Shown: piece after piece, positions 1-5,933 of the stretch | Layout of the letters: every line of letters begins with the position of its first letter | How positions within the stretch are numbered: the first letter of the stretch is position 1 | Assembly (NCBI GenBank): GCA_036625675.1 | Contig: JAZKTH010000090.1 | Location: 1-10,120 of the forward strand | Length of the DNA: 10,120 bases | Source of the DNA: Halalkaliarchaeum sp036625675 | GTDB lineage: Archaea > Halobacteriota > Halobacteria > Halobacteriales > Haloferacaceae | Direction of reading: 5' to 3' | Translations under genes and position numbers: made by a program | Notes under the pieces: model-generated | What the model saw: only the letters and a program-made list of their open reading frames with translations | Database searches by the model: none | What the model was told of the DNA's origin: nothing

Positions 1-1
1 G

Positions 2-373
2 TCAGAACACTCCGATCCCGGCCCAGGCGTTCGCCGTCCTGATTCCCTGTGCGACGACCGCGACGCTCGCGACCACGAGCAGCCACTTCACGGCGGTTCG
101 CCTGGTCCCGGACAGCCCCTGGTTGATCAGCGCGTTGTACACCCCGTTGACCCCGTGGAACGTCGCCGTGACGAGGAAAAGCACCATCAGCGAGTAGTAG
201 CTCAACTGCTCCATGCGACCCGCCGTCATCGCGAACGACACCTCGTCCGCGTGGTGGACGAAGTGCAACAGGAAGAAGTGGAACGCCAGCACGACGATCA
301 AAAACGCCGCCGTGATCCGCTGGAGCAGCCACATCGTTCCGCCCTGCCGGAACGAGGTGTAGTACTCCGCCAT
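2..373 (-). CDS. sdhD: Succinate dehydrogenase membrane anchor subunit SdhD
   Basis: This is the second small membrane anchor of succinate dehydrogenase (complex II), which oxidises succinate to fumarate in the TCA cycle and passes electrons to the quinone pool. The 123-residue protein has three hydrophobic segments, at about residues 16-38, 58-80 and 96-115. It carries the QRITA element (18-22) before the first helix core and an FHGVNG motif (72-77), where His73 is the likely heme b ligand or its equivalent. The length matches haloarchaeal anchors. The ATG (371-373) is separated by one base from the sdhC stop codon, so the two genes are almost certainly one transcript with coupled translation. 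The stop lies at the window edge. In haloarchaea sdhB and sdhA usually follow, and here they would lie outside the window. Family assignment is firm; the C/D naming follows gene order and motif. Confidence 0.9.
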   Translation of the reverse strand: MAEYYTSFRQGGTMWLLQRITAAFLIVVLAFHFFLLHFVHHADEVSFAMTAGRMEQLSYYSLMVLFLVTATFHGVNGVYNALINQGLSGTRRTAVKWLLVVASVAVVAQGIRTANAWAGIGVF

Positions 374-374
374 C

Positions 375-800
375 TCACAGCGCCCCCGCGATGAAGGTCG
401 GAACCGACGCGACCGTGATCGCGCCCGTCAGTATCAACGACGCGTAGAAGCTCCTGTCCTGCGACTCGAGCCCGATCCCCAGATCGACGAACAGTAGCCG
501 CGTTCCGTTGAGGATGTGGAAGACGGCGACCGCCAGCAGTCCGACCTCCAGAACGCGAACGAGCAACAGCTCCTCGAGCGTCACGATGGTCTGGGTGTAG
601 ACGTCGCCGCCCGCCGCGATGACCGACGGGTCCTGACTCGCCGCGGGGATCGCCGTACTCAGCACGGCGATGTGGGTGAACAGGTAGCCCACGAGCACCC
701 AGCCCGTGAACTTGTGAAAGATCCAGGCCCACATCCCCGCCGAGAACTCCCGCCAGCGGCTGAAGTCCTCGATCACGCCCCTGTTATACGACTGACTCAT
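375..800 (-). CDS. sdhC: Succinate dehydrogenase cytochrome b556 subunit SdhC
   Basis: This is the first membrane anchor of succinate dehydrogenase, holding heme b and forming the quinone site together with SdhD. The 141-residue protein has an amphipathic N-terminus, then helices at about 28-48, 76-98 and 118-139. HKFTG (29-33) corresponds to the H-R-x-S-G motif of SdhC proteins. His95 in the H-x3-G-x-R pattern (HILNGTR, 95-101, followed by Asp106) is the expected axial heme ligand. The ATG at 798-800 is preceded by a TATA-like element 29-30 bases upstream, so this is the first gene of the operon and probably leaderless or nearly so. It is followed by sdhD after a one-base gap. Confidence 0.92.
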   Translation of the reverse strand: MSQSYNRGVIEDFSRWREFSAGMWAWIFHKFTGWVLVGYLFTHIAVLSTAIPAASQDPSVIAAGGDVYTQTIVTLEELLLVRVLEVGLLAVAVFHILNGTRLLFVDLGIGLESQDRSFYASLILTGAITVASVPTFIAGAL

Positions 801-824
801 AACGTTTGTTAGTCGGTGCCGGTG

Positions 825-834
825 TGGTATAGTA
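825..834 (-). promoter_or_regulatory. TATA-like promoter element for sdhC-sdhD
   Basis: Read on the minus strand this stretch gives actatacc, an AT-rich element in GC-rich surroundings. It is centred 29-30 bases upstream of the sdhC ATG, the spacing expected for a haloarchaeal promoter with a very short leader. The assignment rests on spacing and composition only. Confidence 0.5.
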
Positions 835-900
835 GTTACGTAGAGACGAACTACCCCGCCGGCACACCGGATCGTTCCGGGCGTCGCGTTTCGGGTCGGT

Positions 901-977
901 TCGCCCGGGACGCGTTCAGGTCGTCGCCCGGGACGCGTTCAGGTCGTCGCCCGGGACGCGTTCAGGTCGTCGCCCGG
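901..977. repeat. 23-bp tandem repeat, about 3.3 copies, at the 3' end of the aspartoacylase-like gene
   Basis: Three identical 23-bp units lie at 901-923, 924-946 and 947-969, followed by an 8-base partial unit at 970-977. The unit contains cccggg and the sequence ttcaggtcg. On the minus strand the third unit includes the last codons and the TGA stop (962-964) of the aspartoacylase-like gene. The other two units repeat that ending downstream of the stop. Because 23 is not a multiple of three, the copies fall in different frames. The perfect identity suggests recent slippage or duplication, or possibly an assembly effect. Confidence 0.9.
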
Positions 978-1990
978 AGCGTCGATGCGGATTCGCCCTC
1001 GAGAACCCGCCGGACCTCGGGTTCGACCTCGACCAGGTGACACAGCGGGTTCCCCGGGTAGACCACGGGGTTCTCGAGAACGCCCACGAGCACGCCCGTG
1101 AACGGCGCCTGGACGGTGACGTCGTCGGACTTGAAGGGGTTCGTGATCGTCGCGATCGGCATCCCTTCGCGCACCAGCTTTCCGCGGGCGGCGTGCATGT
1201 CGACGATCCCGCCCGCGTCCGCCCGAATCCACGTCTTTTCCGCGCCCCCGGCGACGATCGTCCGCCACCCCGGCCACCTGACGGCGGACGTCTCCAGCAG
1301 GCCGTACTCCGCGAAGATGGACTCCACGCCCGCGAGCGCGTCGTCGATGAGGCCGCGCTGGAACCGGTGGGCCTCGCCCATCTCGACGGTGATCGTCGGC
1401 GTTCCCGCCCTCGTCGCCTCCCCCCTGAGCGTCCCCTCCGGTGGGTCGCTGTCGATGACCACCTTCGACCCGAACGCCATCGCCAGACGGTACACCTCCG
1501 CGTCGGTCATGTCCGCCCGGACGTGGAGCATGTTGGTTCGCCCCCGCGTCGAGGTGTGGAAGTCGATTCCGAAATCGCACGGCTCGAGGAAGTTCGTGAA
1601 GATCCGGTTGGCCATTCGCTTCGAGCTGGTCGACTCCGGATCGCCCGGGAACGACCGGTTCAGGTCGCGGTCGTATATCGGGAGGTACCGCTGCTGGGCG
1701 ATGAACCCCGGGACGTTGAGGACCGGGAGGCACACCAGCGTCCCCGAAAGCTCCGTGAGGTCCCAGTCGTGGGCCACCTCCCGGACCACCTCGATCCCGT
1801 TGAGCTCGTCCCCGTGGGAGGCCGCCGAGAGGAACACCGTCGGGCCGGGTCGCTCGCCGTTGACGATCGTCACCGGGATCCGGACTGGATCGCCCAGATA
1901 CGTCTCGCTGATCCGATACCGGAAGTTCTGCGCCTCGCCCGGCTCCACCCGGCCGCCGTTGTACGTGAAAACCTCCCCGGGGTCCGTCAT
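962..1990 (-). CDS. Succinylglutamate desuccinylase/aspartoacylase (AstE/ASPA) family zinc hydrolase
   Basis: This 342-residue protein is a zinc carboxypeptidase-like amidohydrolase of the AstE/ASPA superfamily, whose members hydrolyse N-acyl amino acids or related amide bonds. The zinc motif ASHGDE gives His59 and Glu62. The third ligand is His145 in DFHTSTRG, and DLNRSFPG (109-116) supplies the substrate-binding Asn/Arg pair. Glu203 in TVEMGE is the likely catalytic acid/base. The C-terminal part (about 250-330) looks like the usual barrel-sandwich domain. I place the start at the ATG 1988-1990: a TATA-like box lies about 26 bases upstream, and the 14 residues added by an ATG at 2032 would run through that box. 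It diverges from a RimK-type ligase/protease fusion, so an amide bond made by that ligase is a plausible substrate. True astE or aspA function is less likely, because no arginine-degradation genes are nearby. Confidence 0.85.
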   Translation of the reverse strand: MTDPGEVFTYNGGRVEPGEAQNFRYRISETYLGDPVRIPVTIVNGERPGPTVFLSAASHGDELNGIEVVREVAHDWDLTELSGTLVCLPVLNVPGFIAQQRYLPIYDRDLNRSFPGDPESTSSKRMANRIFTNFLEPCDFGIDFHTSTRGRTNMLHVRADMTDAEVYRLAMAFGSKVVIDSDPPEGTLRGEATRAGTPTITVEMGEAHRFQRGLIDDALAGVESIFAEYGLLETSAVRWPGWRTIVAGGAEKTWIRADAGGIVDMHAARGKLVREGMPIATITNPFKSDDVTVQAPFTGVLVGVLENPVVYPGNPLCHLVEVEPEVRRVLEGESASTLRATT

Positions 1991-2011
1991 GGGCCGGGTT
2001 CGGGGACGGCG

Positions 2012-2020
2012 TAACTTAAA
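2012..2020 (-). promoter_or_regulatory. TATA-like box for the aspartoacylase-like gene
   Basis: The minus strand reads tttaagtta here, centred 26 bases upstream of the ATG at 1990. This is the best TATA match near this gene. It implies a leaderless transcript and decides the start codon in favour of 1990 over 2032. Confidence 0.6.
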
Positions 2021-2074
2021 CACTCGCGTCACGCGACGGGGACCGTCGAGGTCACGGTTCCGGACATCGGCAGG

Positions 2075-2083
2075 CCTATTGAT
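2075..2083 (+). promoter_or_regulatory. TATA-like box for the RimK-type ligase gene
   Basis: The sequence cctattgat is centred 26 bases before the ATG at 2105, again fitting leaderless transcription. With the opposite-facing box at 2012-2020, it makes the 1991-2104 gap a compact divergent promoter whose two elements are only about 60 bases apart. A shared regulator could act on both. Confidence 0.5.
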
Positions 2084-2104
2084 TCGCCCCCTGTATCCGG
2101 AGCC

Positions 2105-3451
2105 ATGTCCGAGGAGTCCGTCCGGGTCGGCGTACTGTCACTGCACAACAGCAAGGAAACGAAGGCGATATGCAACGCGATCGACGACCTGGGGCACGAG
2201 GCGGTCTGGCTCCGTCGGGAGAACGCGGCGGTCTCGATCGAGGACGGCGAGGTGACCGTCGAGCCCGACGTCGACGTCATCGCCAACCGGCTCCTGCTCT
2301 CGAACACCGAGGAACCCGCCGAGGGGCTGGGGCTGGCGGCCACGTTCAACCGGATCCGACCGATGCTAAACGAGCCCGGGGCGGTGCTGGCGGCGATCCA
2401 CAAGTTCGCCACCGCCGCGACGCTCGCGGACTGGAACGTCCGCGTGCCGGACGCGCTGCTCGCGCTGTCGAACGAGCGGCTCAACCAGGATCGCGAGCGG
2501 TTCGGCGACGTCGGAGTGTACAAGACCGCGATCGGCACCCACGGCGGCGGCACCTGGAAGGTCGACCTGACCGAGCGGGTGAACCCGAAGGTCGGCAACC
2601 GCCAGGCGTTCCTCCAGGAGCTCATCGATCGCGACGACGAGCGCCACCGCGACCTCCGGGTGTACGTCGTCGGGGACCGGATCGTCGGGGCGATGTACCG
2701 GTACGCCCCCGAGGGCGACTGGCGGACCAACGTCGCGCTGGGCGGCGCCGTCGAGGACGCCTCCGACATGCCAGAGGAGGCCGCCGAGACGGCGCTGTAC
2801 GCCGCGGAGGTGATCGGGCTCGACTACGCGGGCGTCGACCTCGTCGAGGGCTACGACGGCTGGTACGTGCTCGAGGTGAACCCGACCGCCGGGTTCAAGG
2901 GGCTGTTCGAGGCGACGGGATCCTCTCCCGCCCCCTACATCGGCCGGCACGCGATCGAGGCGGTCGGCGGCGAGGTGGACGCCGACCGCGTCGAGGAGCT
3001 CTCCACGACGCTGGACGACTCCCGCCCCGCGTCCGCCCCCAGACGGACCCGAACGCCCCCGGACGAATCGCCGCTCATCGGCTACATCGAGGAGGTGCTC
3101 GTCATCGGCACCAGCGGCTCGAAGCAGGCGTACGCCAAGTCCGACACGGGTGCGACCCGAACGAGCATCGACACCCAGCTCGCCGCCGAGATCGGCGCCG
3201 GCCCGATAAAGAGCATGACTCGGGTGAAGTCAGGCAGTATGAAGACGGGGAAGGCACGTCCGGTCGTGGACCTCGTGATCGGGATCGGGGGGAACCAGCA
3301 CACCGTCACTGCGAGCGTCGAGGACCGTTCCCACATGGACTACCCCCTGTTGCTCGGCCGCGACATCCTCGAACACTACCAGGTCGACGTCAGGCGACGG
3401 GCGGACGACGCGGTCGACGAGGAGGAACGGGAAGAGGAGTACCTCGAGTAG
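2105..3451 (+). CDS. rimK: RimK-family ATP-grasp alpha-L-glutamate ligase fused to a retropepsin-like (RimB-type) protease domain
   Basis: This is a 448-residue two-domain protein. Residues 1-300 form a RimK-type ATP-grasp ligase, which uses ATP to join an amino acid, typically glutamate, to a carboxylate on a protein or small molecule. It shows the nucleotide-binding lysines near 100 and 140, a glycine-rich loop GTHGGGTW (144-151), DLRVYVVGDRIVGAMYR (183-199), and the Mg-binding LEVNPTAGFKGL (256-267) with Glu257 and Asn259. After a proline/arginine linker (about 305-320), residues 324-430 resemble the 'ATP-dependent zinc protease'/RimB family (COG4067 type): a single retropepsin-like domain with SDTGATRTSID (346-356, catalytic Asp347) and LLGRDIL (416-422). 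In Pseudomonas, separate RimK and RimB proteins add and trim glutamates on ribosomal protein S6; archaea lack that S6, so the target here is unknown. The C-terminus is strongly acidic (435-448). It is divergent from an AstE/ASPA-type hydrolase. Confidence 0.88.
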   Translation: MSEESVRVGVLSLHNSKETKAICNAIDDLGHEAVWLRRENAAVSIEDGEVTVEPDVDVIANRLLLSNTEEPAEGLGLAATFNRIRPMLNEPGAVLAAIHKFATAATLADWNVRVPDALLALSNERLNQDRERFGDVGVYKTAIGTHGGGTWKVDLTERVNPKVGNRQAFLQELIDRDDERHRDLRVYVVGDRIVGAMYRYAPEGDWRTNVALGGAVEDASDMPEEAAETALYAAEVIGLDYAGVDLVEGYDGWYVLEVNPTAGFKGLFEATGSSPAPYIGRHAIEAVGGEVDADRVEELSTTLDDSRPASAPRRTRTPPDESPLIGYIEEVLVIGTSGSKQAYAKSDTGATRTSIDTQLAAEIGAGPIKSMTRVKSGSMKTGKARPVVDLVIGIGGNQHTVTASVEDRSHMDYPLLLGRDILEHYQVDVRRRADDAVDEEEREEEYLE

Positions 3452-3481
3452 CCGGCCTCCTCTGGACGTCGCTTTCGGTTG

Positions 3482-4282
3482 CTATTCCGGGAGCAGCTGC
3501 GCCCCCTCCCCGGACACGCGCGTCCGGTTCGGGAGGACGCCCTCGACGCCGACGCCGAAGACGGTCTCGCCGAACAGCGCCATCCCCGCGGTCCCGCCGG
3601 CCGCCTCGACCCGCTCGATCTCGCGCTCGACGAACGGCGTCGCGATGCCGGTTTCGGCGACGTACTCCCGGGACCGACCCGCGAGCGTCCGGAGCGTCGG
3701 CGCCGAGTCGAGGTCGTCGAGGGCCCGTTCCCCGACGCGCCGTGCGGCGGCCATGAACGACTCGTCCTCGAGCATACCCGCCGTGTCGATGCTGCCGTCG
3801 GTGGCGTACTCCAGGGGTTCGGCCGGTACTCGCCGGCGCACCCCGTCACCGCGCGTCCACAGCAGGCCGCCGCGCTCCTGGATGAACACGTCCCCCTGTC
3901 CCGTACCGGCGGCCAGCTCCGCCCGGTGGGCCGCGTCGAGGAGTTCGGGGCGGGAACGGTCGAGGTCGAACTCCGCGGCGGCGGCGAGGGCAGTCGCGAG
4001 CGTCGCCGCGCCGCTCGCGCCGAAGCCGTGACCCAGCGGCACCGAGGGCGCCACGTCGACGGCGGCGGTCACCCCGAGGTCGGACAGCACTCCCTCGACC
4101 GGCTCGAACGGCGCTGGCTCGCCTTCGACGGTGACCGCCACCGCCTCGGACGGCTCGACCTCGACCGCGACGCCGTCCTCGATCGCGAAGCTGGCCCCGC
4201 GGGACGCGCCGCCGTCCTCCTCCGGCGGCGCGGGGGCGAACAGTCCGGTGACGCTTCCGGGCGCGAACGCGCGCGTTGGCAT
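3482..4282 (-). CDS. Pantoate kinase (GHMP family), archaeal coenzyme A biosynthesis
   Basis: This 266-residue GHMP-superfamily kinase matches the archaeal pantoate kinase family (COG1829). That enzyme phosphorylates pantoate with ATP, and phosphopantothenate synthetase then uses the product, replacing the bacterial pantothenate synthetase/kinase route to CoA. The N-terminal AFAPGSVTGLF (5-15) is the family's substrate-side start. The GHMP nucleotide-binding motif is PLGHGFGASGAATLA (82-96), and AGTGQGDVF lies near residues 125-133. The C-terminal region holds the glycine-rich GGTAGMALFGETVFG. Length is slightly below the 280-300 common in the family. A TATA-like element lies 26 bases before the ATG. 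The gene is convergent with the ligase gene (30-base gap) and downstream of the sirtuin gene, but has its own promoter. No partner synthetase is in view. Confidence 0.87.
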   Translation of the reverse strand: MPTRAFAPGSVTGLFAPAPPEEDGGASRGASFAIEDGVAVEVEPSEAVAVTVEGEPAPFEPVEGVLSDLGVTAAVDVAPSVPLGHGFGASGAATLATALAAAAEFDLDRSRPELLDAAHRAELAAGTGQGDVFIQERGGLLWTRGDGVRRRVPAEPLEYATDGSIDTAGMLEDESFMAAARRVGERALDDLDSAPTLRTLAGRSREYVAETGIATPFVEREIERVEAAGGTAGMALFGETVFGVGVEGVLPNRTRVSGEGAQLLPE

Positions 4283-4302
4283 ACCCGGCGCTTGTCCGTT
4301 GT

Positions 4303-4312
4303 CCTATTTGAG
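4303..4312 (-). promoter_or_regulatory. TATA-like box for pantoate kinase
   Basis: On the minus strand this reads tcaaatagg, centred about 26 bases upstream of the ATG at 4282. It suggests a separate leaderless transcript for pantoate kinase, independent of the upstream sirtuin gene. Confidence 0.5.
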
Positions 4313-4361
4313 ACTTCCCGAACGCCGCCCGGGATCGCTCCGCGGCTCCCTCCCCCGGTGG

Positions 4362-5126
4362 CTACTTCAAAACCCGGTCGGCAAGCGTCGGGAGGAGTTC
4401 CGTCACGTCCTCCCGGAACGTGTACGTCGCCCGCGAGGCGTACCGCGTCGGCTCGAAGTTCGCGATCGCGAGCACCCCGTCCCGCTGGTGGCTCGGCAGC
4501 GACGCCGCGGGGTCGACCTCGAGGGACGACCCCGCCGCGATGACGACGTCGCTGTCCTCGGCCAGCCGGCGGGCCCGCCGGAGCGTCTCGCGGGGGAGCA
4601 GTTCGCCGAACAGCACGACGTCCGGCCTGAAGACGCCGCCGCAGTCGGGGCACGTCGGCGGGTTCTCCCCCCTCCGGACTCGCCGGCGGATCTCCCGGGT
4701 CGGCTCCGTTCGGCCGCACCGGTGACACGCCGCCCGGTCGGCGTTGCCGTGGAGTTCGAGTACGGCCTCGGTGCCGGCCGCGTCGTGGAGGCCGTCGGTG
4801 TTCTGGGTGACGACCGCGTCGAGCGCGCCGGCGTTCGTCAGCGTCGCGAGGGCCTTGTGGGCCGCGTTCGGCTCTGCGTCCCCCGGGTGCAACAGCTCGT
4901 TCAGCTCGAGTCGATCCTCCCAGAACCCCGCCGGATCGCGCTCGAACCGTCGGACGTGGAAGTCCGCCTCCGCGAACTCCCCTCCCCAGATCCCGTCCTC
5001 CCCGCGGAACGTCGGGATCCCCGACGCCGCCGACAGGCCGGCGCCCGTCAGCGCAATCGCGGTGTCGGCCCGACGGATGTCCCGGGCCAGCGCCTCGAGG
5101 TCGCGCTCGACGGATTCTCCCTCCAT
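4362..5126 (-). CDS. sir2: Sir2-family NAD-dependent protein deacylase (sirtuin)
   Basis: This 254-residue sirtuin removes acetyl, or possibly other acyl, groups from lysines, consuming NAD+ and releasing nicotinamide and O-acyl-ADP-ribose. The whole catalytic core is visible: the NAD loop GAGLSAASGIPTFRG (28-42), TQNTDGLHDAAG (107-118), the catalytic His126 in ELHG, a four-cysteine zinc ribbon (Cys134, Cys137, Cys159, Cys162), RPDVVLFGE (167-175) and AGSSLEVDPAA (198-208). I do not see the Tyr-x2-Arg pair typical of class III desuccinylases; the equivalent stretch reads FWEDR (68-72). Classical deacetylation is therefore the more likely activity, though this is inference. In archaea such enzymes act on chromatin protein Alba and on metabolic enzymes such as acetyl-CoA synthetase. 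The upstream gap contains a large palindrome. Confidence 0.92.
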   Translation of the reverse strand: MEGESVERDLEALARDIRRADTAIALTGAGLSAASGIPTFRGEDGIWGGEFAEADFHVRRFERDPAGFWEDRLELNELLHPGDAEPNAAHKALATLTNAGALDAVVTQNTDGLHDAAGTEAVLELHGNADRAACHRCGRTEPTREIRRRVRRGENPPTCPDCGGVFRPDVVLFGELLPRETLRRARRLAEDSDVVIAAGSSLEVDPAASLPSHQRDGVLAIANFEPTRYASRATYTFREDVTELLPTLADRVLK

Positions 5127-5147
5127 GGTCGGCGGAACTACGTGCCG

Positions 5148-5158
5148 AATCGGCTTGA
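5148..5158 (-). promoter_or_regulatory. Weak TATA-like element for the sirtuin gene
   Basis: On the minus strand the sequence around tatcaagccgat sits about 26-30 bases upstream of the ATG at 5126. It is a weak TATA match, chosen by position. It abuts the left arm of the palindrome at 5160-5237, so a protein bound there could affect transcription initiation. Confidence 0.3.
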
Positions 5159-5159
5159 T

Positions 5160-5237
5160 ACTGTTTGTTGGAGACGGTTACCGGTCGACCGCCACGCTCT
5201 CCGGCGGTCCACACGGTAACTTCCGACAACAAACAGT
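5160..5237. repeat. 78-bp imperfect palindrome with an 11-bp perfect outer inverted repeat
   Basis: The outer arms actgtttgttg (5160-5170) and caacaaacagt (5227-5237) are perfectly complementary. After six unmatched bases, gttaccg (5177-5183) pairs with cggtaac (5214-5220) at the same centre of symmetry. Inside, gaccgcc (5187-5193) can pair with ggcggtc (5203-5209), with a one-base offset. The element fills most of the gap between the DUF2391 gene's stop and the sirtuin promoter. It could be a regulator binding site, a transcript-end hairpin, or a small non-autonomous (MITE-like) insertion. I see no clear target-site duplication. Confidence 0.8.
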
Positions 5238-5264
5238 GTGAGTCCCCGGCCCCGGGTGTTCTTC

Positions 5265-5933
5265 CTACTCGTCCCGGGCGAGTATCTCCGCGACGTCGTC
5301 CAGTCGGTCCGAGATGTCCTCGCCCTCGGCCTCGCCGGGGAGAATGTCGCCCAGCGCCGCGCCCAGCGCCGCGGGGGTCCACACCACCGTCACCCGCGCG
5401 ACCGCCTCGAGGGGAGTGGGATCGCCCGACGCGAGCCGGCCCCACAGGAACATCGTCAGCGCCGCAGTCGAAAGCGAGATCCCGAGCATTCCGACGAGGC
5501 GCCGGGGGACGATCCCGAACAGCGGCCGGTGGATCTGGACGTCCCGGAAGTCGGCGTAATACAGCAGTCCCGCCGTCAGCACGACAACGAGCAGGGTGTT
5601 CGCGAGGAAGAACGGCGGCACGCCGCCCACCCTGGCGTCGGCGAAGTACCTCGCGATCTCGAAGACGCCGTCCTCCACGAGCAGCGGCAGCGCGAAGAGG
5701 ACGCTCCCCACGAACGACTCCGCCATATCGCGGGTGGTGTACTTCCGGACCCGCCCGGTGAACGCCCGGCTCCCCGGCATTTGCTCCACGAGGGCGATGG
5801 TCTGACGGACCCTGCGCCGCTCGTGCCCCTCGTCGACGGCGTCTTCGAGCGTCTCGAGTTCCGAGAGGAGGTCCGTGATGTCCGGGTTCTCGGGAACCGC
5901 GTCGACGCGGGTGCGTTCCTCTTGCCCCGTCAT
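5265..5933 (-). CDS. DUF2391-family integral membrane protein
   Basis: This 222-residue protein matches what I know of the DUF2391 family (putative integral membrane proteins, common in haloarchaea); no biochemical function is established. The N-terminus (about 16-50) is charged and likely helical or coiled-coil (DLLSELETLEDAVDEGHERR). It is followed by the family-like stretch RKYTTRDMAESFVGSVLFAL (63-82) and four hydrophobic segments at about 71-88, 106-127, 146-167 and 178-197. The C-terminus is acidic and cytoplasmic in appearance. The ATG (5931-5933) overlaps the stop codon of the upstream universal stress protein by four bases (ATGA), so translation is probably coupled and the two may work together. 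Confidence 0.75.
   Translation of the reverse strand: MTGQEERTRVDAVPENPDITDLLSELETLEDAVDEGHERRRVRQTIALVEQMPGSRAFTGRVRKYTTRDMAESFVGSVLFALPLLVEDGVFEIARYFADARVGGVPPFFLANTLLVVVLTAGLLYYADFRDVQIHRPLFGIVPRRLVGMLGISLSTAALTMFLWGRLASGDPTPLEAVARVTVVWTPAALGAALGDILPGEAEGEDISDRLDDVAEILARDE

Noticed and set aside
901..977. CRISPR array
   Set aside because: The repeats are directly adjacent with no spacers, only about three copies exist, and no cas genes are present.
1037..2014. Long plus-strand open frames opposite the aspartoacylase-like gene, including one reaching 2255
   Set aside because: Arginine/histidine/proline-rich products with no family features; they arise from the high GC3 of the real minus-strand gene.
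2170..3756. 528-codon plus-strand open frame overlapping the ligase gene, and minus-strand frames at 2029-2769 and 2366-2950
   Set aside because: Products are low-complexity Arg/Gly/Ala/Pro-rich or Ser-rich, typical out-of-frame readings in GC-rich DNA, while the 2105-3451 frame has complete conserved motifs.
4069..5445. 458-codon minus-strand open frame covering the sirtuin gene and its upstream palindrome
   Set aside because: The product is Arg/Gly-rich and runs through promoter, palindrome and two genes; the sirtuin frame explains the region.
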